NCBI RefSeq assembly: GCF_000364705.1
Contig: NZ_AQOH01000008.1
Coordinates: 59,315-123,314, forward strand
DNA from: Pseudomonas fuscovaginae SE-1
Lineage (GTDB): Bacteria > Pseudomonadota > Gammaproteobacteria > Pseudomonadales > Pseudomonadaceae
Reading direction: 5' to 3'
Length of the DNA stretch: 64,000 bases
Part shown: positions 22,232-31,500 of the stretch, in pieces
How positions within the stretch are numbered: position 1 is the stretch's first letter
Layout: the number at the start of each line of letters is the position of its first letter
Program-made: the position numbers and the translations under genes
Notes under the pieces: generated by a model
Seen by the model: the letters and a program-made list of their open reading frames with translations, nothing else
What the model was told of the DNA's origin: nothing
The model's database searches: none

Positions 22232-23247
22232 GCACGCTCACGGCGATGCAGGCCGAGCCCTGGGAATACGACTTCTTCCAGGCGCTGCGGCGTATCGAGT
22301 GCGAATCGCCGCACCTGCCGCGCTTCGGCCATTCGCTGCGCCTGGCGGACGACCCACTGCGCCTGGGCCAACAGCTCGATTGCGCCTTCGCCCCGGCGAC
22401 CCTGGCCTCGATGACGCCCGCCAGCGACACCGCCCCGGCGCGCCTGGAGCAGTTCTTCTTCGGCCTCGGCGGCCCCAACGGCCCGCTGCCGCTGCACATC
22501 ACCGAATACGTGCGCGAGCGCCAGCGCAATAACGCCGACAGCACCAGCAAGCGCTTTCTCGATGTGTTCCACCACCGCCTGCTGAGCCTGTTCTACCGGG
22601 CCTGGGCCGAGGCCCGGCCGACCGTCAGCCACGACCGCCCGGATGACGACTACTGGTCCGAGCGCCTGGCCGCCCTCAGCGGTCGCGGCATGCCCAGCCT
22701 GCTCCGCCAGGGGCTGATCCCGGCGACCGCCAAACTGCATTTCAGCGGCCACCTGGCTGCCCAGACCCGCTACCCGGATGGCCTCAAGGCGATCCTCAGC
22801 GAGTACTTCGGCCTGCCGGTGGAGATCGAGGAGTACGTCGGCCAGTGGCTGGAACTGCCCGAGCGCAGCCGCCTCGGCGTCAGCGCCAGTCGGCTGGGCG
22901 TGGACTTCTGCCTGGGCCGCCACGTCTGGGACCGCCAGCACAAGTTCCGCATCCGCTTCGGCCCGCTCAAGCTCGACGAATACATGAGCCTGCTGCCCGA
23001 TGCGCAGCCCTTCCACCACCTGGTGGCCTGGGTCGCCGAATACCTGGGACACGAGCTGGACTGGGACCTCAACCTGGTCCTGGAACAGCCCGAAGTCCCC
23101 CGGTTGCAACTCAACGGCCAATTCCGCCTGGGCTTCAACACCTGGGTCGGCCAACCCAAAGAGGACGCCAGGGACCTGATCCTGGCCCGGCATTACGCCG
23201 AACACGCCACACCAGCCCACCACTCAAGGAGCACAGAGCATGGGTGA
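22195..23247 (+). CDS. tssG: TssG, T6SS baseplate wedge protein
   Basis: 350 aa from ATG 22195, overlapping tssF by 37 bases. Family marks are AEPWEYDFFQALRRIECE, FFGLGGPNGPLPLHITEYVRER (in two pieces), and DVFHHRLLSLFYRAW. This is the VasB/ImpH (DUF1305) family. It binds TssF and contacts TssK. The open frame runs far upstream inside tssF, but nothing TssG-like precedes MESQARTPSD. The stop overlaps the clpV start by 8 bases. Confidence 0.92.
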   Translation: MESQARTPSDPVSTLTAMQAEPWEYDFFQALRRIECESPHLPRFGHSLRLADDPLRLGQQLDCAFAPATLASMTPASDTAPARLEQFFFGLGGPNGPLPLHITEYVRERQRNNADSTSKRFLDVFHHRLLSLFYRAWAEARPTVSHDRPDDDYWSERLAALSGRGMPSLLRQGLIPATAKLHFSGHLAAQTRYPDGLKAILSEYFGLPVEIEEYVGQWLELPERSRLGVSASRLGVDFCLGRHVWDRQHKFRIRFGPLKLDEYMSLLPDAQPFHHLVAWVAEYLGHELDWDLNLVLEQPEVPRLQLNGQFRLGFNTWVGQPKEDARDLILARHYAEHATPAHHSRSTEHG

Positions 23248-25921
23248 AATCAGTCGCGCCGCGCTGTTCGGCAAACTCAACAGCATCGCCTACAAGGCCA
23301 TCGAAGCCGCCACGGTGTTCTGCAAGCTGCGGGGCAATCCCTATGTGGAACTCGCCCACTGGTTCCACCAGTTGCTGCAATTGCAGGACTCGGACCTGCA
23401 CCGCCTGGTGCGCCAGTTCAACATCGAGCCGGCGCGCCTGGCCCGCGACCTGACCGAGGCGCTGGACCGCCTGCCACGCGGCTCGACATCTATCACCGAC
23501 CTCTCCTCCCACGTCGAGGAAGCGGTGGAGCGCGGCTGGGTCTACGGCAGCCTGATGTTCGGCGAAAGCCAGGTGCGCACCGGCTACCTGGTGCTCGGCA
23601 TCCTCAAGACCCCGAGCCTGCGCCACGCCCTGCTGGGGCTGTCGTCGGAATTCGACAAGATCAAGGCCGAGGCGCTGAGCGAGCGTTTCGACGAGTACGT
23701 CGGCGACTCGCCGGAAAACAACCTGGGCGCCAGCGACGGCTTCAATGCCGGTGCCACGCCGGGCGAAGCCAGCGGCGCCATCGCACCGAGCGCCATGGGC
23801 AAGCAGGAAGCGCTCAAGCGCTTCACCGTCGACCTCACCGAACAGGCGCGCAGCGGCAAGCTCGATCCGATCGTCGGCCGTGACGAGGAAATCCGCCAAC
23901 TGGTGGACATCCTCATGCGCCGCCGGCAGAACAACCCGATCCTCACCGGCGAAGCCGGGGTCGGCAAGACCGCGGTGGTCGAGGGCTTCGCCCTGCGCAT
24001 CGTCGCCGGCGACGTGCCGCCGTCGCTCAAGGACGTCGAACTGCGCAGCCTCGACGTCGGCCTGCTGCAGGCCGGCGCGAGCATGAAGGGCGAGTTCGAA
24101 CAGCGCCTGCGCCAGGTCATCGAGGACGTCCAGGCCTCGCCCAAGCCGATCATTCTGTTCATCGACGAAGCCCACACCCTGGTCGGTGCCGGCGGCGCCG
24201 CCGGTACCGGTGACGCGGCCAACCTGCTCAAGCCGGCCCTGGCCCGCGGCAGCCTGCGCACCGTGGCCGCCACCACCTGGGCCGAGTACAAGAAGCACAT
24301 CGAGAAAGACCCGGCCCTGACCCGCCGCTTCCAGGTGGTGCAGGTACCGGAACCGTCGGAAGACAAGGCGCTGCTGATGATGCGTGGCGTCGCCTCGACC
24401 ATGGAGAAACACCACCAGGTGCAGATCCTCGACGAAGCCCTGGAAGCCTCGGTCAAGCTGTCGCACCGCTACATCCCGGCGCGGCAGTTGCCGGACAAGT
24501 CGGTCAGCCTGCTCGACACCGCCTGCGCCCGCGTCGCCATCAGCCTGCACGCGGTGCCGGCCGAGGTCGACGACAGCCGGCGACGCATCGAGGCGCTGGA
24601 AACCGAGCTGCAGATCATCGCCCGCGAGCATGCCATCGGCATCGACACCGCCAGCCGTCGGAGCACCAGCGAAGAACTGCTCGCCGATGAGCGCGAGCGT
24701 CTGGCCGAGCTGGAAAGCCGCTGGGCCGAGGAAAAAAGCCTGGTCGACGAACTGCTCGCCACCCGTGCCGAATTGCGCGAGAGCACCGGCGTGGTGGACA
24801 GCGACGCCGGCGGCGACCAGGGCCACGCTCTGCGCGAGAAACTGATCGATCTGCAGCGGCGCCTCAGCGAACTGCAGGGCGAAAGCCCGCTGATCCTGCC
24901 GACCGTGGACTACCAGGCGGTGGCTTCGGTGGTCGCCGACTGGACCGGCATCCCGGTGGGCCGCATGGCCCGCAACGAGCTGGAAACCGTGCTCAATCTC
25001 GACCAGCACCTGAAGAAACGCATCATCGGCCAGGACCATGCCCTGAGCATGATCGCCAAGCGCATCCAGACCTCCCGCGCCGGCCTCGACAACCCGAGCA
25101 AGCCGATCGGCGTGTTCATGCTCGCCGGCACCTCCGGCGTGGGCAAGACCGAAACCGCCCTGGCCCTGGCCGAAGCCATGTACGGTGGCGAGCAGAACGT
25201 CATCACCATCAACATGAGCGAGTTCCAGGAAGCCCACACCGTCTCCACCCTCAAGGGGGCCCCACCCGGCTACGTCGGCTACGGCGAAGGCGGCGTGCTG
25301 ACCGAAGCGGTACGGCGCAAGCCCTACAGCGTGGTGCTGCTCGACGAGGTGGAGAAGGCCCACCCGGACGTGCACGAAATCTTCTTCCAGGTGTTCGACA
25401 AGGGCGTGATGGAAGATGGCGAAGGGCGAGTGATCGACTTCAAGAACACCCTGATCCTGCTCACCACCAACGCCGGTACCGAGCTGATCGCACACCTGTG
25501 CAAGGACGCCAGCAACGTCCCCGACCCCGAGGACATCGCCAAGGCCCTGCGCCAGCCGCTGCTGGAGATCTTCCCGCCGGCGCTGCTCGGCCGTCTGGTG
25601 ACCATTCCGTACTACCCGCTCAGCGACACCATGCTCAAGGCGATCACCCGCCTGCAACTGGGGCGCATCAAGAAGCGCGTGGAGAGCACGCACAAGGTCG
25701 CCTTCGACTTCGACGACGAGGTGGTCGACCTGATCGTCTCGCGCTGCACCGAGACCGAAAGCGGCGGACGGATGATCGACGCGATCCTGACCAACAGCCT
25801 GCTGCCGGACATGAGCCGCGAGTTCCTCACGCGCATGCTCGAAGGCAAGGCGCTGGCCGGCGTGCGGATCGGCGTGCGGGATAACGAATTGCACTACCAG
25901 TTCAGCGACGTGGATATCTGA
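23240..25921 (+). CDS. clpV: ClpV, AAA+ ATPase recycling the contracted sheath
   Basis: 893 aa. An N-terminal Clp-N domain (about 1-160) is followed by the first AAA+ module with Walker A GEAGVGKT near residue 237 and Walker B ILFIDEAH. A coiled middle domain (about 440-540) leads to the second AAA+ module with Walker A GTSGVGKT and Walker B VVLLDEVEKAHPDV. Both ATPase sites look intact. ClpV pulls TssC out of contracted sheaths so that subunits can be reused. It ends the structural operon; a REP pair separates it from vgrG. Confidence 0.97.
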   Translation: MGEISRAALFGKLNSIAYKAIEAATVFCKLRGNPYVELAHWFHQLLQLQDSDLHRLVRQFNIEPARLARDLTEALDRLPRGSTSITDLSSHVEEAVERGWVYGSLMFGESQVRTGYLVLGILKTPSLRHALLGLSSEFDKIKAEALSERFDEYVGDSPENNLGASDGFNAGATPGEASGAIAPSAMGKQEALKRFTVDLTEQARSGKLDPIVGRDEEIRQLVDILMRRRQNNPILTGEAGVGKTAVVEGFALRIVAGDVPPSLKDVELRSLDVGLLQAGASMKGEFEQRLRQVIEDVQASPKPIILFIDEAHTLVGAGGAAGTGDAANLLKPALARGSLRTVAATTWAEYKKHIEKDPALTRRFQVVQVPEPSEDKALLMMRGVASTMEKHHQVQILDEALEASVKLSHRYIPARQLPDKSVSLLDTACARVAISLHAVPAEVDDSRRRIEALETELQIIAREHAIGIDTASRRSTSEELLADERERLAELESRWAEEKSLVDELLATRAELRESTGVVDSDAGGDQGHALREKLIDLQRRLSELQGESPLILPTVDYQAVASVVADWTGIPVGRMARNELETVLNLDQHLKKRIIGQDHALSMIAKRIQTSRAGLDNPSKPIGVFMLAGTSGVGKTETALALAEAMYGGEQNVITINMSEFQEAHTVSTLKGAPPGYVGYGEGGVLTEAVRRKPYSVVLLDEVEKAHPDVHEIFFQVFDKGVMEDGEGRVIDFKNTLILLTTNAGTELIAHLCKDASNVPDPEDIAKALRQPLLEIFPPALLGRLVTIPYYPLSDTMLKAITRLQLGRIKKRVESTHKVAFDFDDEVVDLIVSRCTETESGGRMIDAILTNSLLPDMSREFLTRMLEGKALAGVRIGVRDNELHYQFSDVDI

Positions 25922-25949
25922 GCCTAACACAGGTGTGGCAACTGAACCT

Positions 25950-26095
25950 GTGGCGAGCGGGCTCGTCGGGACGCCGCAACGCCGCGTTCGGCTGCGAAGC
26001 AGCCGTAAAACCGGAACACTCGATACACCAGATAGACCGAGTGCTCAGGATTCGGGGTCGCTTCGCGCCCCAGCGCGGGCAAGCCCGCTCGCCAC
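25950..26095. repeat. REP inverted pair between clpV and vgrG
   Basis: GTGGCGAGCGGGCTCG at 25950 and GCGGGCAAGCCCGCTCGCCAC at the right end are inverted. Between them is the paired segment ACTCGATACACCAG...GACCGAGT. This is the 'GTGGCGAGCGGGC' REP class, also present at 57727, and differs from the 'GTGGGAGCCGG' class at 18990 and 60801. Confidence 0.85.
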
Positions 26096-26150
26096 AGAGG
26101 CCCGTTTGCCACAGGTTCTATCCAGTCACCACAAGACCCAGAGATAACCG

Positions 26151-28085
26151 ATGCTATTCACACAAGCCACCCGCCTGACCCAGGTCCACAGCCCCCTCGG
26201 GCCGGATGTGCTGCTGCTCAAGGACATGGGCGGCGGCGAGGAGCTGGGGCGGCCCTTCGAATACGAATTGCACCTGACCTCCACCGACGGCGCCATCGAC
26301 CTGAACCAGTTGCTGGGCAAGCCCATGAGCCTTTCCCTGCAATTGCAGGGCGGGGCCAGCCGCTACTTCCACGGCATCGTCGCGCGCTGCAGCCAGAACG
26401 TCGACACCGGCCAGTTCGCCAGCTACCAGGTGACCCTGCGACCCTGGCTCTGGCTGCTTACCCGTACGTCCGACTGCCGCATCTTCCAGCACATGAGCAT
26501 CCCGCAGATCATCAAGCAGGTGTTCCGCGACCTCGGTTTCTCCGACTTCGAAGACGTGCTCAGCCAGCCCTACCGCGAGTGGGAATACTGCGTGCAGTAC
26601 CGCGAAAGCAGCTTCGATTTCGTCAGCCGGCTGATGGAACAGGAAGGCATCTACTACTACTTCCGCCATGAAAAGGACCGCCACGTACTGGTGCTGGCCG
26701 ACGCCTACGGCGCCCACCACCCGGCCCCCGGCTACGAGTCGATCCCCTACTACCCGCCGGACGGCCAGCACCGCGAGCGCGACCACCTCAATGGCTGGCA
26801 ACTGGCCCAGGAAGTCCAGCCCGGCTCCCTCGAGCTCAACGACTACGACTTCCAGCGCCCCAGTGCACGGATCGACGTACGCTCGACCATGCCACGCCCA
26901 CACACCGCCGGCGACTATCCACTGTACGACTACCCAGGCAGCTACGTGCAGAGCCAGGACGGCGAACACTACGCCCGCACCCGCATCGAAGCGATCCAGA
27001 GCCTGCACGAGCGCGTGCAGCTCAACGGCAACGCCCGCGGCATCGGTGCCGGCAACCTGTTCAGCCTGACCGGCTTCGGCCGCCAGGACCAGAACCGCGA
27101 ATACCTGATCGTCGCCGCACGCTACTACATCGCCCAGGAAAGCCTGGAATCGGGCACCGGCACCGCGGGCTCGCAGTTCGAAAGCAGCCTGACCTGCATC
27201 GACGCCCAACAGAGCTTCCGTCCGCTGGCGAACACCACCCGGCCCATCGTCCGCGGTCCACAGACCGCCGTGGTGGTCGGCCCGGCTGGCGAAGAGATCT
27301 GGACCGACCAGTTCGGCCGGGTCAAGGTGCACTTCCACTGGGACCGCCACGACCAGTCCAACGAAAACAGCTCCTGCTGGATTCGCGTCTCGCAGGCCTG
27401 GGCCGGCAAGAACTGGGGCTCGATGCAGATCCCGAGGATCGGCCAGGAAGTCATCGTCAGCTTCCTCGAAGGCGACCCCGACCGGCCGATCATCACCGGC
27501 CGGGTGTACAACGCCGAACAGACGGTGCCCTACGACCTGCCCGCCAACGCCACCCAGAGCGGCATGAAGAGCCGTTCGAGCAAGGGCGGCAGCCCGGCCA
27601 ACTTCAACGAAATCCGCATGGAGGACAAGAAGGGCGCCGAGCAGCTGTACATCCATGCCGAGCGCAACCAGGACATCGTGGTCGAGGTCGACGAAAGCCA
27701 CTCGGTGGGCCATGACCGCAACAAGAGCATCGGCCACGACGAGACCGTGCTGATCGGCAACAACCGGGTGCGCATCGTCAAGCAGGAGGACGTGCTCACC
27801 GTCGGCCAGAGCAAGACCGACAGCGTCAGCCAGAGCTACCTGATCGAGGTCGGCGAAAACCTGCGGCTGGTCTGCGGCGCCAGCGTGCTGGAGCTCAACG
27901 CCAGCGGCCAGATCAACCTGTGCGGCGTGCAGATCAGCTTCCACGCCAGCGGTGACGCGCAGTTCAACACCGGCGGCGTCCTGCATCTGAACAACGGCAA
28001 GGGCCCCGACGCCGCACCGGACGGTGACGGCGTGAAAACAACGATCGACGCCAAGGTGGCAGCGGCCTTCCCCAAGGCCAAGTAA
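26151..28085 (+). CDS. vgrG: VgrG1-type spike protein
   Basis: 644 aa. The gp27-like N-terminal region begins MLFTQATRLTQVHSPLG. The gp5-like OB fold is recognised from VVVGPAGEEIWTDQFGRVKVHFHWDR (in two pieces), SSCWIRVSQAWAGKNWGS and PRIGQEVIVSFLEGDPDRP. The C-terminal beta-helix includes repeated DESHSVGHDRNKSIGHDE-type units. No catalytic extension is visible after it, so it is a structural spike, not an 'evolved' VgrG. It sits directly upstream of an Eag chaperone and a PAAR-RHS effector, which implies it is the carrier for that effector. Confidence 0.95.
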   Translation: MLFTQATRLTQVHSPLGPDVLLLKDMGGGEELGRPFEYELHLTSTDGAIDLNQLLGKPMSLSLQLQGGASRYFHGIVARCSQNVDTGQFASYQVTLRPWLWLLTRTSDCRIFQHMSIPQIIKQVFRDLGFSDFEDVLSQPYREWEYCVQYRESSFDFVSRLMEQEGIYYYFRHEKDRHVLVLADAYGAHHPAPGYESIPYYPPDGQHRERDHLNGWQLAQEVQPGSLELNDYDFQRPSARIDVRSTMPRPHTAGDYPLYDYPGSYVQSQDGEHYARTRIEAIQSLHERVQLNGNARGIGAGNLFSLTGFGRQDQNREYLIVAARYYIAQESLESGTGTAGSQFESSLTCIDAQQSFRPLANTTRPIVRGPQTAVVVGPAGEEIWTDQFGRVKVHFHWDRHDQSNENSSCWIRVSQAWAGKNWGSMQIPRIGQEVIVSFLEGDPDRPIITGRVYNAEQTVPYDLPANATQSGMKSRSSKGGSPANFNEIRMEDKKGAEQLYIHAERNQDIVVEVDESHSVGHDRNKSIGHDETVLIGNNRVRIVKQEDVLTVGQSKTDSVSQSYLIEVGENLRLVCGASVLELNASGQINLCGVQISFHASGDAQFNTGGVLHLNNGKGPDAAPDGDGVKTTIDAKVAAAFPKAK

Positions 28086-28100
28086 AAAGGATTTCACGCC

Positions 28101-28526
28101 ATGACCTATCGCCTCAACGAGTTCCAGTTCCAGCTACCCGACAGCGAGTTGCTCGACGCCTCGATCAATATCCTCAAGTTTCCGGAACTGGGCACGTCGC
28201 TGATCGTCAGCCGCAGCCTGCTGGCCGAGGGCGAGGACCTGCGCAGCAACTTCGACAGCCAGCTCAAGCGCCTCGAACAGCAGGTCCAGGAATTGCGCTA
28301 CCAGGCGCGTCAGGACATCCGCCTGGGCGCGGACCAGTCCCTCGACGCCATCGAGTCGCGCAGCCAGTACAGCAAGGGCGCGGACAAGGTCTACCAGTTC
28401 CAGTTGGCCTTCGTCCTGCCCGGCACGCGCAAGATGACCGCCCTGAGCTACGTCAAGGCACGGCCCCTGGGTGAGGCCGAGGCCGCCCACTGGGCCAGGA
28501 TCAAGCACAGCCTGGCACTGGTCTGA
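28101..28526 (+). CDS. EagR-type chaperone (DUF1795/DcrB-like) for the RHS effector
   Basis: 141 aa, cytoplasmic, no signal peptide. It is a DUF1795-type Eag chaperone, recognised by MTYRLNEFQFQLPDSELLDASINILKFP read in parts (the YRLNE...P....DQ/D.S.N.L..P pattern is shared with EagT6 at 36175). Eag chaperones bind the hydrophobic N-terminal segments of prePAAR effectors, shield them before secretion and help load them onto VgrG. The gene starts 15 bases after vgrG and ends three bases before the RHS gene, so the trio is one unit. It corresponds in position to EagR1 of the P. protegens RhsA locus, by memory. Confidence 0.88.
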   Translation: MTYRLNEFQFQLPDSELLDASINILKFPELGTSLIVSRSLLAEGEDLRSNFDSQLKRLEQQVQELRYQARQDIRLGADQSLDAIESRSQYSKGADKVYQFQLAFVLPGTRKMTALSYVKARPLGEAEAAHWARIKHSLALV

Positions 28527-28529
28527 GCC

Positions 28530-31500
28530 ATGTCCGACGCACTCTGGGCCGCCCGCCTGGGAGACGGGCTGGAACACACTTCGGTCATGGCCGACATCGT
28601 CGGCGGTGTGCTGGAGGTAGCGGCCAACGTCGCCATCGGCGCGCTGGCGACGGCGGCGGTGGTGGCCGCCACCGGCATTACCGTGGCCACCGGCGGTCTC
28701 GGTGCCTGCCTGCTGGGCGCGGTGGTGGGGGTGATCGTTGGCGTGGTCATGAGCAAGACCGGCGCCGACAAGGGCCTGAGCGACATGTGCGAGGGGATCG
28801 GCAATGCGCTGTTCCCGCCCACGGTGCAGGCGACCATCCAGACCGGCTCGAAGAACACCCTCACCAATTCGATTCCCGCCGCACGGGCTGCCGGCACCGC
28901 ACCCCCACCGGCACCAGCGGGCGGCGTGCCCGGCAGCGAGGCTGCCGACATACCGGAAGAAGCCGCGCCGGAGGAGGAAAGCCCGGGCTTTCTCGACATG
29001 GCCAAGGGCTTCTTCTCGCAGATGTGGCGGCCCACGGTCGCCAGCCCGGCACCCGGTACGCAACCCAAGCCGCTGGACCTGGTGAGCTGCACCAAGCATT
29101 CGCCGATGCCGGAGCAGTACCTCGCCGAAGGCTCGGAGAAAGTCAGCATCAACGGCCAGCCGGCCGTGCGCAGCGGCGACCGCAGCACCTGCGACGGCAA
29201 GGTGGTGTCCTCCGGCACCATCTCGCCGAACGTGACCATCGGCGGCAACTCGGTGGTGGTGCGCGAGATCCGCAGCGGCAAGACCCCGGGCGTCGGCCTG
29301 GCGGTCACCGTGCTGATGATGCTCAAGGGCGGCAAGGGCAAGTTCCTGAGCAACCTGCCGTGCATGTTGCTGTCGGGGGTCAACTCGTTCGTCGTCAGCC
29401 AGGCCACCGGCGCCCTGACCCGGGCCATCGCCGGCTCGCCCAACCCGGTGCATGCCGCCACGGGCGCCAAGGTACTGGGTGGCGAGGACGAACTGGACTT
29501 CGTCCTGCCCGGCATCCTGCCCATCGACTGGCAGCGCTTCTACAACAGCCGCGATGAACGCCAGGGTAGCCTGCTCGGCAGCGGTTGGAGCCTGCCCTAT
29601 GAAACCTTCGTCCAAATCGAGCCTCATCCCGAAGGCGGCGAGCGACTGGTCTATACCGACGAACAGGCACGACGCATCGACATGGGCACGATCGCGCTCG
29701 GTGGTGCGGTGTTCAGTGCCGGTGAAGGTCTGTCCGTGCGCCGTAACGGCAACGGCCAACTGCTGATCGAGAGCGACGACGGCCTGTACCGCCTGTTCGA
29801 GCCGACCCTGGCCAATCCTGCCCATCTGCGCCTGAGCCAGTTGGGCGATCGCAACGACAACCGTATCTATCTCGACTACGACGAGTCGGGGAAGCTGGCC
29901 CGGCTGCGCGACACCTTCGACCTTGTTCAGGTGGAACTGATCTACAGCCCGCAATGGCCGCGACGGGTCGAACAGGTCGAACGCCTATACCCTGATCAAC
30001 AGCGCGAAGTGCTGGTCAGCTATGCCTACGATAACGTCGGCGACCTGGCCGAAGTCCGTGATGCCCTCGGTCAGGTCCAGCGGCGCTTCGCCTATGACCA
30101 ACACCGGCGTATGGTCGAACACCAGTTACCCACTGGCCTGCGCTGCTTCTACCAGTGGGCGGAAGTAGGCAACCGCGAGTGGCGGGTCATTCGCCATTGG
30201 ACCGACGATGGCGACGAATACCTGTTCGACTACGACCTGGACAGCGGCACCACCCGGATCACCGATGGCCTGCGCCGGGTCAGCTTCCGGCGCTGGAACC
30301 CGCAGCACCAGATCACCGAATACACCGACAACCTCGGCCAGACCTGGCAGTTCGAATGGAACGACGAGCGCCAGTTGCTCGGTGCCATCGACCCCCAGGG
30401 TGGCCAGTACCGCTACAGCTACGACGAAGCCGGTAACCTCAGCGACAGCCTCGACCCGCTGGGACGCAGTGATTCAACCGTCTGGCTGGAACACTGGGCC
30501 CTGCCGCTGGTGGAAACCGACAGCGCCGGCCACAGCTGGCAATACCGCTACGACCCGCGCGGCAACTGCACCCACGAGACCGACCCGCTGGGCCAGGTCA
30601 CCCAGTACCGCTACGACGCCCGCGGCCAGGTGGTGCGGATCATCGATGCCAGTGGCAAGAGCAAGACACTGCAATGGAACGACCTCGGGCAACTGATCGA
30701 GCATGTGGACTGTTCCGGCTATCCGACCCGCTTCGGCTATGACCGTCGCGGCTACCTGCAGGTGGTGACCGACGCGCTCGGCGAACGCACCACCTACCAG
30801 CACGATGCCCAAGGTAATCTGTTGCAGACCACGCTGGCCGACGGTCGCGTCGAACAGTACCTGCGCGACAGCAGCGGCCAGTTGACCGGCCATGTCGACC
30901 CGGCCGGCCACACCACCGCCTACCAGTACGACCGCCGCGGCCAGGTGCGCCAGCGCATTGATGCCGTCGGCCGCCAGGTGCAGTTCAGCTACGACGCCTA
31001 CGGTCGCCTGCAGGCGCTGACCAACGAAAACGGCGAGAGCTACCGCTTCCTCTGGGACGCCGGCGATCGCCTGGTGGAGCAGCAGGACCTCGATGGCAGC
31101 GCCCGGCGTTATGCCTACGACAGCCTGGATGACGTGACCCGCGTGGCGTACATGCCGGCCCCATTCGGCAGCGGGTTGGCAGCGGTGCCGAACGAGCCCG
31201 TCAGGCCCATCGTCCACCAGTTGGAGCGCGATGCAGTCGGCCGCCTGGTGGCGAAGGTCACCGATGATGGCCGTACCGAGTACAGCTATGACCCGATCGA
31301 CCAACTGATCGCCGTGACCTTCACCGACAACGCCGGACAGGCCCAGAGCCTGGGTTTCGCCTACGACGCTCTCGGCCAGTTGCTGGAAGAACAGAGCGCC
31401 GCAGGCAGCCTGCAGCACCATTACGACGAACTGGGCAATCTGCAACGAACGCAGCTGCCAGACGGCCGCTGGATCAACCGTCTGTACTACGGCAGCGGGC

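Noticed and set aside
23135..25930. A 931-codon open frame on the minus strand opposite clpV
   Set aside because: Antisense to a canonical ClpV with both Walker sites; no recognisable domain in the antisense product.
26154..28097. A 647-codon minus-strand open frame opposite vgrG
   Set aside because: Mirror of VgrG codons; begins and ends within a few bases of vgrG and has biased composition.
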